A DNA stretch of 64,000 nucleotides from Affinundibacterium amnicola (GTDB lineage: Bacteria; Pseudomonadota; Gammaproteobacteria; Burkholderiales; Burkholderiaceae_D), in assembly GCF_014284275.1 (NCBI RefSeq), contig NZ_JACOFU010000008.1, forward strand, positions 62,001-126,000. The letters run 5' to 3'. Of the stretch, positions 52,189 to 61,570 are shown in pieces. The notes beneath the pieces were generated by a model that had not been told where the DNA came from, ran no database searches, and worked only from the letters and a program-made list of their open reading frames with translations. The position numbers were made by a program, and so were the translations under genes. Within the stretch, counting starts at the first letter, position 1; each line of letters begins with the position of its first letter.

Positions 52189-55100
52189 TTAGAAGAAATT
52201 CATGTCGCTTGAGGTTACGCCAACTAAACCCAAGGCGTATGCTGTGTTGCTAGGCGTAACTGCGGCAGCAATTCGAACCCCCTGTTCGTAACCGTTTTCC
52301 ACATAGTTAATACCCCAATCAATCGCTACCGTTCTTCCAACCAAGTACTTATTGTCCAGCAGATCCGCAACATAACCAAACTCAGCATCTCCTTTAAAGG
52401 TGTGTGCTGAGTTCAGAATATCTTGTGCTAGGGAACTGCGACTAGCGGCTCCCGTCGTCAGCTTGTTATTCCAATAATTGAGACCACCCTCATCAGCTCC
52501 ATTGTTTCTACCAAGGACATTTCGGTAAAAGGTGTGAATGAAATCTTCATTCGTCATCGATGTTGTAAAGCCTGTTAATGCAGCAAATTGGTCAGAAGCA
52601 CCAATGTTATAAAACGACTCTGAAATTTGCGCAATCGATTGACCGTTTTTGAACTCATCGATCCAATAAGCAACTCCATCTGCATCTGGTGTGCGATTGA
52701 AAAATGCGACGTAAAGCTCAATCAGCATTTTGACATCCGCCTCAGCAATAGACGCGGCTTTTTCTTTGACCGTTAAATTAAGATTTATATTGGAAAATTT
52801 TAAATATTCAACACCAATCAAAGTGTCGACCTCCTTATTTCCATAATATTTATCTTCCACTTTAAAACCTGTATCTGTCTTGGTGAATTTATAGTCAGAT
52901 AAATAGCGTGAATAAGGAACGGTATCAAAGCCTGATCCTCCTATAATATGATCGTCTCCGGCACCACCGACCAGCGTATCATTACCCGCTCCGCCATCAA
53001 GCACATCATTACCGCCATTGCCGGATAAATAATCACTGCCAGCCATACCGAATAAATTATCTTTCGTCCAGCCGCCAATGAGATGGTCATTAGTAAAATC
53101 GCCTGTCTTTTCGATTCCCGCGACACCACCTTTTGGATCGAACAGTTCCACAAAATGATTTTGACTAAATTGACTAGCATCGACGTTTTTGAGATTCAAT
53201 ATAGCTTTCCCTATACTCGGCCCTGTACCATCCAAATCTGCGATCAGTAAAGTATCTTTTTCACTTTGTTGCAGGCTTAGATAGCCATTCGCAAAAGGAT
53301 TGCCTTTAATCGACGTGGAATAATTCATCTCCGCTAAAACGGCATTTAATGAAATCCTGTCACCTCCGGCTACTAGTTCGAAATCAAAGACATTAAACGT
53401 ATTTGAACTGTAGCCGTATCTTGGCGTGAATAGATCAGCCTCAGGGCCTCCGGTAACGTTGAGCCTGAGATTATTATCAAAGTAACCGCTAATGGTAAAT
53501 TGATCCATCCCGGAACCACCGTTAAGTGAGAGGTAACGCATACCTGCGAACGAAGAATAGTTCGATGAAATTGTAAAGCTATCGTCGCCTTCCGCGCCGC
53601 CAAACGTACCATTGCAGGCGGAAATAAAAAAGGCGTCATTACCAGAGCCGCCATCCGCGTTGTTCGTGCCAATTCCGTTAGAATAAATCTCATCATTGCC
53701 ACTGCCGCCAACAAAAATATTATCCCCATCGCTGTCGACTAATACATCATCACCAGTCCCGCCAAATAGTTCGTCATTACCTAAGCCCCCCTCAATCTCG
53801 TCGTTTCCAGCAGCGCCATTGAGCGTGTCGTTTTGCTTGCTGCCGGTCAGTTTATCGTTTTGATCATCACCGTCTCTAACCATGCCGAGATCGACACCAG
53901 TCGGCGAATAAGCGCCAATAAAATTGGCAGCAGTTAAGCTACTTGATTGCACTCCCTGGAGAACAAGAACATCCTGAAACTGTCTTAATCCTGTTGGCCC
54001 ATCGGTATCAATTTGTACAACCGTATCTTGACCACGTTGTAGCAAACGTGCAAAACTAATCTCTCCAAACGGGTTTTTGCCATCGAAGTAATAAAAATAT
54101 TCTGAATTGAGATCAATGTAGTCTCCCTTAGCACCACTTATGAAATCAGTTACGATATACGGGGTGTTACGTGTTACATTCGGTGCGTAAAAGGTATCAA
54201 TACCATTGCCACCGGAAACGAGTAAACTGCCACTGAATGTGCCATTCCCACCTTGAACAATTATTTTATCGTGCCCATTTCCACCATTGACGCTAATTTG
54301 ACGACTATTACTTTGCAAATTAGCATAACCCAAATAGACCTCAATTAGATCATTGCCATCGCCGCCATTTAGTTCATCACTTCCACTTCCACCGCTAAGA
54401 GTATCGTTCCCATTTCCACCGTTGAGCTGGTTTTTACCAATGCCACTGGTTCTTAAATAGTCGTTGCCGTTCCCGCCATTCAGCTGATTGTCACCAATTG
54501 ATCCATCGTCAGAAAGAGTATCGTTATCATTCTCTCCATTTAAAATGTCGTTTCCTTCACCGCCACTGAGCTGATCAATGCCGTCACCACCGAAAAGCTG
54601 GTCATTACCACGACCACCGTCTAATCTGTCATTGCCAGCACCACCAAATAAATGATCGTTGAGTAAACCGCCGACCAAATTGTCACTGACCATTCCACCG
54701 CGAATTGTCATGCCGTCGTCTGAGCCGTTCGGATTCAAGCCTTGACCAAAATTCAATGTACTTAGCGCACTTAATTGGGTGTTACTCAAAATAACGAGTG
54801 GTCGGAAGCCGTATGTGCTGAAGTTAGGACCGTCATAATCATATTCGATCACAGTATCGTTGTCCTTTTGAATCAACCTGAGCATGCCAGAAGGTCCAAA
54901 AGGATTGCCACCTTGATAGTTGCTGTTCAATAAGCCGAACAAATCGATGACATCTGCTTGAAGTCCTGTCTGAAAATCCGTGATTGTCAACAGACCATTA
55001 ATTGAAGAAGAGCGTATGTTATAAGTATCAATGCCACTTCCACCACTCACAGTAGCCTTAGACTCTGCTATATATGGTGAAAAATTGAAGATGTCGTTTC

Positions 55101-57672
55101 CATCACCAAGTGCAATCAATGTAGTACCAGGAGTGTAAGCTGTACCCCAACTACCATAATCAACTACGTCATTACCTGAACCAGCGATAATCGTATCGGC
55201 GCCACCTGCAGAATAAAATTGATCATCGCCGTCACCGCCATCGGCTGTACTACCAGCACCGTTCGAATACAAAGTGTCTTTACCTGCTCCACCTCGCAAG
55301 ATATTTTTGCCGGTGCTATCCATCAACGTATCGTTCCCGTCACCACCATCTAACAAATCATTTCCATCACCTCCATCTAGACGGTCATTACCCGCACCAC
55401 CGTTGATGCTATCGTCTCCGCTTTCGCCATATAAATTATCCTCACCAGTGTCACCAAATAATTGGTCGCTCCCCTTACCTGCTCGAATATTGTCAGCGCC
55501 AGCATCACCGTAAATCGTATCGTTAAGATCCTTCCCTTCGAGATTATCATCGTTCAAACTGCCTCGTATGATTTGTCCCTCGTTACTGCCACTAGGGTTC
55601 CAGCCATTCGCAAAACTGGTCCCATTTAATTGTTTAAGATCGAGATTTTCAAGAGTCAAAATAGGATGCATTGCATAAGCGTTACCAGCAGCGCCATCGT
55701 CATCGATAAAAATAACGACATTCGTGCCATCTTGCGTGGCTTTCAAAAACGCAGTACTACCAAATGGATTGTCTTTTACGTTAGGAAGTAGTGCTGTGAG
55801 ATCAATTAAATCGGCATCACTGTTAGAGAAGTCTTTAATTTTGATATCGCCAACATTGGAGATACGCAGTGCAAAAATGTCCTTACCCGCACCACCGACA
55901 ATGCTGACATTGTTGATTTTGCCGTAAGCATTTATCTCAAACTGGTCGTTTCCATTACCGCCGTCAAAAGTACCGCCGTCAACTGAATTAATAAAAATCA
56001 AGTCGTTGCCGTCTTGACCCCGAATCAAATTCTTACCGCTAGAATCACTAAGGTAATCATCACCACTACCACCTTCTAGGGTATCGTCGCCATCACCACC
56101 GTGCAGTGAATCATTGCCAGATCCGCCTTTCAAAAGATCATCACCAATATCTCCGTAAATAGTATCGGCATCATTGATTGAGTTTTCATCACCACCGATT
56201 AAGGTATCATTTCCTTTTCCGCCGTAAATCGTATCGGCACCAGATCGCCCAGAGATATGATCGTCTAGAATATTTCCTCTCAGTTCTTCCGCATTATCGG
56301 TGCCAACTAAGGTCATGCCGATGGAGCTTCCGTCAGGATTCAGCCCACCCGAAAAATTGTCCGCACTTAATTGCGTGACTGTGATGTTTTTCAGCGTAAG
56401 AATCGTGTAAAAATTGGTATCCGATTGATTTAGGGATTTAGCTTGCAACAAGGTATTTTGACCATCTTGTTTCAAACGTACAAAGCCACCTTCAGCGAAC
56501 GGATTTTTATTGAATTGCGAGAAGGACGAAATAAGATTTGCAAAGTCAATCTTATCGCCATTTTTTCCTGTACTAAAATCACTTACAACGTACGGACTGT
56601 TACGATAAAAAGCATAATTTCCGATTAAAAACGTATCACTTCCATTTCCACCAAGTACATTGATGACGTTGTCACCACTATCGAAATATAAATTGAAACG
56701 ATCGTCGCCGTTACCACCATTCACAGTTCCTTCACGACTCGCTCCCAATTTGGTTGAGTAAGAAATATAGTCATCACCTTCGCCACCAAGCACATCGTCT
56801 GAGCCGTTTGCAGAAATTTTGTCATTTCCAGCGCCTCCATCAAGTTGACTGAACGCACTTGCAATATAGTTGTAGTTAGAATTTAAAGTATCGTTACCAT
56901 CACCGCCTCGCAACATATTATTTCCAGAGCTATCTTCAATATAATCGTCGCCGGCACCACCATCCAACTCATCATTACCTTCGCCACCAACTAAGCGATC
57001 ATTATCAGAATCTCCATATAATTTATCGTCGCCAGCATCACCATAAAGTGAATCCGCGCCAGAATTGCCGTGCACAGTGTCATTTCCGCTTCCGCCATAT
57101 ATGGTGTCACCACCATAGTAGCCACCAACTTCGTCACCGCCATTAACAACGTCATTTCCCTCATTGGCTTCGATCTGATCTCGACCGGCACCACCGTTGA
57201 TCACATCGTTCTTTGTACTACCGTAAATGGTATCGTCACCTGAAGTGCCAGTAACATCCATCGCGACATTACTAAATTCCGTGCTGAAATTTGCCACTGA
57301 ATACCCGTTATTCTGGTAACTAACACCATTCGCAGTTTTGACTAATCCTGTAGATAATTCTATGCGATACTCAGACGCGAAATCAAAATCGAGCGCTGGA
57401 TTCAACGTCAAAACAGCGCCAGAAATAGTGATGTTTGAGCTAGTGACACTCTCTTGAAGCACAATCTCTCCCTTACTATTCTTGATTGTGATAAATCCAG
57501 TACCAGCAATAATCGCCTCACTAAACGTAATAACGATATTCGAATTGACTGCAGCTCGACCTTGATAATATCCAGGAGAAATAGACTTAATATATAAGGT
57601 AGTTGTAGTGCTTTGAGAAGTGCTTAAAGTAGTCATCTGCAGAGAAATAGAGTTATTCAAAAGAGTTAACAT
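52189..57672 (-). CDS. Giant RTX calcium-binding secreted protein with C-terminal DUF4214
   Basis: An 1827-residue protein without a Sec signal peptide. An Ig-like Big_5-type domain covers about 28-135. RTX nonapeptides (GGxGxDxLxG type) then occur in six blocks. Between the blocks lie five copies of a module containing DFxxGxxGDxIDLxxL, NPFxx (near residues 389, 637, 922, 1200 and 1455) and xxDTxxxxDxDG; it resembles the VCA0849-type type I secretion target domain. A DUF4214 domain (about 1645-1760) follows, starting LIELYVAFFNRTPDADG. The end is hydrophobic (DMNFF), typical of type I secretion signals. Calcium would fold it outside the cell. No ABC/HlyD/TolC secretion genes are in the window. 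Confidence 0.93.
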   Translation of the reverse strand: MLTLLNNSISLQMTTLSTSQSTTTTLYIKSISPGYYQGRAAVNSNIVITFSEAIIAGTGFITIKNSKGEIVLQESVTSSNITISGAVLTLNPALDFDFASEYRIELSTGLVKTANGVSYQNNGYSVANFSTEFSNVAMDVTGTSGDDTIYGSTKNDVINGGAGRDQIEANEGNDVVNGGDEVGGYYGGDTIYGGSGNDTVHGNSGADSLYGDAGDDKLYGDSDNDRLVGGEGNDELDGGAGDDYIEDSSGNNMLRGGDGNDTLNSNYNYIASAFSQLDGGAGNDKISANGSDDVLGGEGDDYISYSTKLGASREGTVNGGNGDDRFNLYFDSGDNVINVLGGNGSDTFLIGNYAFYRNSPYVVSDFSTGKNGDKIDFANLISSFSQFNKNPFAEGGFVRLKQDGQNTLLQAKSLNQSDTNFYTILTLKNITVTQLSADNFSGGLNPDGSSIGMTLVGTDNAEELRGNILDDHISGRSGADTIYGGKGNDTLIGGDENSINDADTIYGDIGDDLLKGGSGNDSLHGGDGDDTLEGGSGDDYLSDSSGKNLIRGQDGNDLIFINSVDGGTFDGGNGNDQFEINAYGKINNVSIVGGAGKDIFALRISNVGDIKIKDFSNSDADLIDLTALLPNVKDNPFGSTAFLKATQDGTNVVIFIDDDGAAGNAYAMHPILTLENLDLKQLNGTSFANGWNPSGSNEGQIIRGSLNDDNLEGKDLNDTIYGDAGADNIRAGKGSDQLFGDTGEDNLYGESGDDSINGGAGNDRLDGGDGNDLLDGGDGNDTLMDSTGKNILRGGAGKDTLYSNGAGSTADGGDGDDQFYSAGGADTIIAGSGNDVVDYGSWGTAYTPGTTLIALGDGNDIFNFSPYIAESKATVSGGSGIDTYNIRSSSINGLLTITDFQTGLQADVIDLFGLLNSNYQGGNPFGPSGMLRLIQKDNDTVIEYDYDGPNFSTYGFRPLVILSNTQLSALSTLNFGQGLNPNGSDDGMTIRGGMVSDNLVGGLLNDHLFGGAGNDRLDGGRGNDQLFGGDGIDQLSGGEGNDILNGENDNDTLSDDGSIGDNQLNGGNGNDYLRTSGIGKNQLNGGNGNDTLSGGSGSDELNGGDGNDLIEVYLGYANLQSNSRQISVNGGNGHDKIIVQGGNGTFSGSLLVSGGNGIDTFYAPNVTRNTPYIVTDFISGAKGDYIDLNSEYFYYFDGKNPFGEISFARLLQRGQDTVVQIDTDGPTGLRQFQDVLVLQGVQSSSLTAANFIGAYSPTGVDLGMVRDGDDQNDKLTGSKQNDTLNGAAGNDEIEGGLGNDELFGGTGDDVLVDSDGDNIFVGGSGNDEIYSNGIGTNNADGGSGNDAFFISACNGTFGGAEGDDSFTISSNYSSFAGMRYLSLNGGSGMDQFTISGYFDNNLRLNVTGGPEADLFTPRYGYSSNTFNVFDFELVAGGDRISLNAVLAEMNYSTSIKGNPFANGYLSLQQSEKDTLLIADLDGTGPSIGKAILNLKNVDASQFSQNHFVELFDPKGGVAGIEKTGDFTNDHLIGGWTKDNLFGMAGSDYLSGNGGNDVLDGGAGNDTLVGGAGDDHIIGGSGFDTVPYSRYLSDYKFTKTDTGFKVEDKYYGNKEVDTLIGVEYLKFSNINLNLTVKEKAASIAEADVKMLIELYVAFFNRTPDADGVAYWIDEFKNGQSIAQISESFYNIGASDQFAALTGFTTSMTNEDFIHTFYRNVLGRNNGADEGGLNYWNNKLTTGAASRSSLAQDILNSAHTFKGDAEFGYVADLLDNKYLVGRTVAIDWGINYVENGYEQGVRIAAAVTPSNTAYALGLVGVTSSDMNFF

Positions 57673-57961
57673 ACATTCTAACTCTTTCGAACATCCATGT
57701 AAAAAAATAGCAACTTAATGCGTTAATCTCCTACAGAGAACTTGAGCCCTCACTCAACAGAAAGACAAACTATTGCATAATAAAACACCGTCGTTGCATG
57801 TTTTATTTACTTGCGTTAACACAGAGGGGAGACGGGTAAATACAAATCGATAGTTACGAGTCGATGACACCACATATCCTACCGTCTTAAAAAATGACTC
57901 TTAAGGAAGTAATCCGAAGCAGATAAAATGAACTGATCCAGCCTGAAGCCACCGCATAGTT

Positions 57962-58516
57962 TTAGTGCGCAGCAAGACGAGCATATAAATCTAAATCGAG
58001 ATAACTTTCATCCCTGCGCGCAGCTTGGCGTCGTCGGCCTTCATGCATAAAATTCAATTTCTGTAATAGTTTCGCACTGGCGATATTTGCCGGTTCAACT
58101 TCAGCATGCAGTCGATGCAAACCCAATTCATCAAAGGCAAAATGTAGAATGCTCAACAAGCATTCATGCATCACCCCTAAGCCCCAATATTCTGGCAACA
58201 ACCAGTATCCAATTTCCGCATTATTATTAAAGCTGTCGATTTCATAAATGCCACAAGTGCCGAGTAGACGATCTGGCGCGCGTGCTTCACAGATTGCCCA
58301 CCAATATCCAGTTTGTGATTTTTCTAGATAGTCATACCAATCCATTTGCTCTTGGGTCGCGGCTTCGGTTTGATAAGAAATTCCATAGTGCGCAATCACA
58401 CGTGGATTCGACAAACCTGAAAAGATCTGCGACCGATCAGACGCCTGAATTTGACGCAATAAAAATCGCGCGCTATGTCGGATTGGGAAAGCATTACCAG
58501 ATGGGCGAGTCAACAT
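57962..58516 (-). CDS. GNAT-family N-acetyltransferase (RimJ/RimL-like)
   Basis: A 184-residue cytosolic enzyme. RFLLRQIQASDRSQIFSGL opens the GNAT fold. AEIGYWLLPEYWGLGVMHECL is the acetyl-CoA-binding strand-loop-helix with the pyrophosphate-binding residues, and RLHAEVEPANIASAKLLQKL plus NFMHEGR is the standard C-terminal signature. It would transfer an acetyl group to a protein N-terminus or small amine. It lies downstream of the RTX gene's promoter side, on the same strand as the RTX gene but transcribed from its own region. Confidence 0.93.
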   Translation of the reverse strand: MLTRPSGNAFPIRHSARFLLRQIQASDRSQIFSGLSNPRVIAHYGISYQTEAATQEQMDWYDYLEKSQTGYWWAICEARAPDRLLGTCGIYEIDSFNNNAEIGYWLLPEYWGLGVMHECLLSILHFAFDELGLHRLHAEVEPANIASAKLLQKLNFMHEGRRRQAARRDESYLDLDLYARLAAH

Positions 58517-58664
58517 GATAGGCGCAGGAAGATAAGTGAAATATCCAGAACTTGCAGTGTAACGGATTACACAATATTGACGTCATCAAGTTGTCAATTT
58601 ATCGGTTTAAGATTTACGCCAAACAAAAATATGAAGATATAAACTCAACCTCGGGGGAATTCAG

Positions 58665-59351
58665 ATGTATCCAAACAAACAAAAACTCATCATTTTCGAT
58701 GCCGATGGCACCATCATCGACGCATTCAGTGCCATTGAAAGTACCTTTGCCCGACATGAAATGGCCATCGGCGATCTCGAAAGTTTTCAAAAACGGCACA
58801 AGTTCTTCAAGTACCTAGGCGGAATAAAAGAATTTCCGGCAAATATCAAAAAACAATTAGGTCGAAAGAGCAGACAACAAGTATTGGGAACCTTAACCGA
58901 CGTGTATCGGGAAGAGGCGCAACTCTATGAGGGAGTTGCTGAGCTGATCAAGCAATTAATTGTACAAAAAGATATTCGAGTTGGTCTGGTCACACGCAAC
59001 GTCAGTCATGAGCCGCAAATCACCATGGAAAAATTATTCGCGCGGCATGACATTGATATCAGCGAACTCGACTATTTCGCGCATGTTCCTATTCGCGCCA
59101 GCAAAGCGGATTTTTTCAAAGCAGCACGCAAACAATTTGACATCAATCCGGCACGCGCCTATGCCTGTGGCGATGAGCACAAAGATTACCACGCTGCACT
59201 TACTGCCGGAATTTATCCCTTTGTCGTTTCTTACGGCTTTGAAGACTTCAAACGACTAACCAAGAAGTTTGAAGTTCCCGAGGAAGTCATCTCTCGAACG
59301 CCCCAGGAATTATGTGTACGAATTCGCCATGCTTTGGATTTGTCTACATAG
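58665..59351 (+). CDS. HAD-superfamily hydrolase (phosphoglycolate phosphatase-like)
   Basis: A 228-residue cytosolic phosphatase. Motif I is IFDADGT (nucleophile D11, general acid D13), motif II is LVTRN, motif III contains the Lys in RASKADF, and motif IV is CGDEHKDYHAA. The helical cap between motifs I and II fits the beta-phosphoglucomutase/phosphoglycolate phosphatase subgroup. The substrate is unknown. GGGGGAA precedes the ATG. It is divergent from the acetyltransferase gene. Confidence 0.92.
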   Translation: MYPNKQKLIIFDADGTIIDAFSAIESTFARHEMAIGDLESFQKRHKFFKYLGGIKEFPANIKKQLGRKSRQQVLGTLTDVYREEAQLYEGVAELIKQLIVQKDIRVGLVTRNVSHEPQITMEKLFARHDIDISELDYFAHVPIRASKADFFKAARKQFDINPARAYACGDEHKDYHAALTAGIYPFVVSYGFEDFKRLTKKFEVPEEVISRTPQELCVRIRHALDLST

Positions 59352-59527
59352 TTCGTCTATCTTATTAGGATGTTTGGACGCGTTAAGTGCGTAGCGTTGA
59401 TCAGATACGTGCAACCGAAGGCCAACTGACCTGCCACTCAATTTGAATATTTTTTGATTATTTTTTGATTTCTTGAGCTGTTTTTCTTCTAGATCCCGCG
59501 TAAACCTACAGGCGAACATTCACGGAA

Positions 59528-59563
59528 CCGCCGAAAGTCAGCATTTCTACTGAAATTCGGTGG
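59528..59563 (+). promoter_or_regulatory. Stable hairpin in the 5' leader of the DUF4214 lipoprotein gene
   Basis: CCGCCGAA (59528-59535) pairs with TTCGGTGG (59556-59563), one G-T pair. A 2x2 internal loop and TCAG/CTGA (59538-59541 with 59550-59553) follow, with an 8-nt loop. It lies 50 bp before the start codon. It does not match the c-di-GMP-I (GEMM) riboswitch core that I looked for, so its role, if any, is open. Confidence 0.4.
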
Positions 59564-59613
59564 GAACAGACGATGAGTTCTTCAGGTTTATTCAATTTTG
59601 AGAAAGGTTTGAT

Positions 59614-61230
59614 ATGAGCAAAGTATTCAAATTACGTCAAAGCGCATTACTATGCAGCATTATTGCCGCATCTTTGGCTGCGTGCGGCGGCGAAGCTGCA
59701 CACGAAACTCCACCTCCAAAACAGGTTGGCCTTGGCATCTTTAGTGCACCACCTGCAGCACCTGCTGACATCGTTAGCTTCACTGGCATTCGAAATAATT
59801 ACACGATTACACGGACCATGACGGGCTTTGCGGTCAAAGACAATATTGGATCAGGAGGAACCGTTAATGTATCAAACCAAGCCAATTTGAAATTTGCCGA
59901 CGTCACCATTAATCTTGGCTTAGGCGACAAATCCAAAACCATTTCTGAAGCCAGCCTAAAGAGATTGATTGAGCTGTACATTGCATTCTTTAATCGTGTT
60001 CCAGATGCCGATGGCTTATCGTACTGGATTGATAGAATCAAAGAAGGCATGACGATCGATATCTTGGCCAGCAATTTCTATAACGCCGCCTTAGAGTATT
60101 CAAGTTTGACAGGTTACTCAGCCAGTATGTCAAACGAAGAGTTTGTCAAAATTATCTATAAAAATGTACTCGGCAGATCTGGCAGCAATGCGCCGCCAGA
60201 GGTCGATGTGAATTACTGGGCGAATCAGCTCGCTACTGGTCAGTCGAGCAAAGGCAGTTTGATCGCAACCATGCTAACTGCAGCACATACTTATGCGGGA
60301 GATCCGACGTGGGGATGGGTCACTCAATTACTCGATAACAAAGTCAATGTTGGTTTATTTTTCGCTGTTGAACAAGGGCTCAACTACAACACACCGAGTG
60401 AGTCAATTGAAAAAACGATGGCAATTGTAGCGAAGATCACCTCTGCAAGTATCGCTTTAGCAAAGAGTACGATCAATATTCTTGACATCAACTTCAATGC
60501 AAGTGCTGCCTATAATCCCAATGGATCAGGAAATAATAATGGTAACAACGGGAATAATTCTGGCAGCGGTACTGGGGCATCCAAAGAATGCTACAACCAG
60601 AATTTGATTAAGCAAGGCGTTACTTACAGTACCGAAATGTCGTCAACCGTCGCAAGCTTGGGCACAACCACAGTATATGTCGTCAATTACAAACCAAATG
60701 GGACGGCAAGTTTTAACGGGATCAGTGCACAAGAATTATTAACCGATACCATCATTCTCAGTGGCGTTGGAACAGGTACCGTCAGCAAAATCAAATCGTA
60801 TCTCAATGTATATGACAATGAATCACTGGCGTATGGCAATTCAGTCACACTGACCCTACCAGGTTTTGGCGACTACAATGTTGTGGGAACCATGACCCCA
60901 CCAAAACGCACACCATTCTCGATGGCGGCGAATGAGAGTTTTGAGCAAACCTATAAATATAAGCAAGAGGCGGTTGGCAGCTTATTTCCGATCAGCTACC
61001 CAGAGCAAAGCATGACTGAGAAGCTAACTTTCTTAGGCATAGAAAGTGTTACGGTGCCAGCAGGTTCATTCAAAGCTTGCAAGTTCAAACACGATTCAAC
61101 TGTAGATAGTGTCACCAGTGTTAGCTATACTTGGCAAATTTCAGACGCTGCTTATCGCGGCTTAACGGCAAAAATCGAAGCAAAAGATGTCGTTACGGTA
61201 GCAACGAAATTATCAATACAAGGACAATAA
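59614..61230 (+). CDS. DUF4214-domain lipoprotein
   Basis: A 538-residue lipoprotein. The signal peptide ends in the lipobox LAAC (CGGEAA). Residues about 50-300 are homologous to the C-terminal part of the RTX protein encoded nearby: a beta-rich lead-in (YTITRTMTGFAVKDN) and a DUF4214 domain beginning near 114 (LIELYIAFFNRVPDADG). An Asn/Gly/Ser linker (about 305-325) follows, then a beta-rich C-terminal domain (about 330-538) that I do not recognise. GAAAGG precedes the ATG. It probably sits in the outer membrane. The shared domain suggests interaction with, or anchoring of, the RTX protein. Confidence 0.85.
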   Translation: MSKVFKLRQSALLCSIIAASLAACGGEAAHETPPPKQVGLGIFSAPPAAPADIVSFTGIRNNYTITRTMTGFAVKDNIGSGGTVNVSNQANLKFADVTINLGLGDKSKTISEASLKRLIELYIAFFNRVPDADGLSYWIDRIKEGMTIDILASNFYNAALEYSSLTGYSASMSNEEFVKIIYKNVLGRSGSNAPPEVDVNYWANQLATGQSSKGSLIATMLTAAHTYAGDPTWGWVTQLLDNKVNVGLFFAVEQGLNYNTPSESIEKTMAIVAKITSASIALAKSTINILDINFNASAAYNPNGSGNNNGNNGNNSGSGTGASKECYNQNLIKQGVTYSTEMSSTVASLGTTTVYVVNYKPNGTASFNGISAQELLTDTIILSGVGTGTVSKIKSYLNVYDNESLAYGNSVTLTLPGFGDYNVVGTMTPPKRTPFSMAANESFEQTYKYKQEAVGSLFPISYPEQSMTEKLTFLGIESVTVPAGSFKACKFKHDSTVDSVTSVSYTWQISDAAYRGLTAKIEAKDVVTVATKLSIQGQ

Positions 61231-61242
61231 ATATTGGTAGCC

Positions 61243-61291
61243 AGATGGAACAGGAATAGTGATTCTGCAACCACTCTTCCTGTTTCTATCT
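61243..61291 (+). terminator. 3' hairpin after the DUF4214 lipoprotein gene
   Basis: The segment 61243-61261 (containing GAACAGGAA) pairs with 61272-61291 (containing TTCCTGTTTC) over nearly 19 positions with two or three mismatches, 12 bp after the stop codon. No T run follows, so it is a stabilising hairpin or a weak terminator. Confidence 0.45.
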
Positions 61292-61500
61292 AGCCTAAAT
61301 TAGGTTATTCAACCGCAAACAAGACTGCCACTAAAGAATCAATCACTGCCTTTTCAATATAAGCAATTGCGTCTGAATGCTTATTGAAACATTTCTTTAC
61401 CGCTTAATCATTTGACAGGTCAAGCCATGAATCTGTGAAGGGGGATTGTAATTTGCGTCGGAGCTTCCCCGCATAATCTTGTCGCTGATTTTGATATAAC

Positions 61501-61534
61501 AAAAAAGCAGTCACACCGATTAATGTGACTGCTT
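61501..61534 (-). terminator. Rho-independent terminator of the hydrolase gene
   Basis: On the minus strand AAGCAGTCACA, an 8-nt loop, TGTGACTGCTT and six T residues. The stem is a perfect 11 bp. It begins 37 bp after the hydrolase stop codon. Confidence 0.93.
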
Positions 61535-61570
61535 CCATTGAATTAAATCAAATCAATTCAAACAAAGAAA

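Larger units (their letters stand above)
61231..61570. other. Convergent intergenic region with two 3' hairpins
   Basis: 340 bases between the lipoprotein gene and the convergent hydrolase gene. Each gene has a hairpin on its side, listed separately. The middle (61292-61500) shows no gene or other structure. Confidence 0.6.

Noticed and set aside
52189..57672. Regular short DNA repeats suggesting a CRISPR-like or satellite array, and several open frames on the + strand
   Set aside because: The repeats are codons of RTX nonapeptides in one long reading frame; the opposite frames are mirror images rich in Ser/Pro.
59352..59613. Possible c-di-GMP-I riboswitch before the DUF4214 lipoprotein
   Set aside because: The conserved GEMM core elements are absent; only a generic hairpin is seen.
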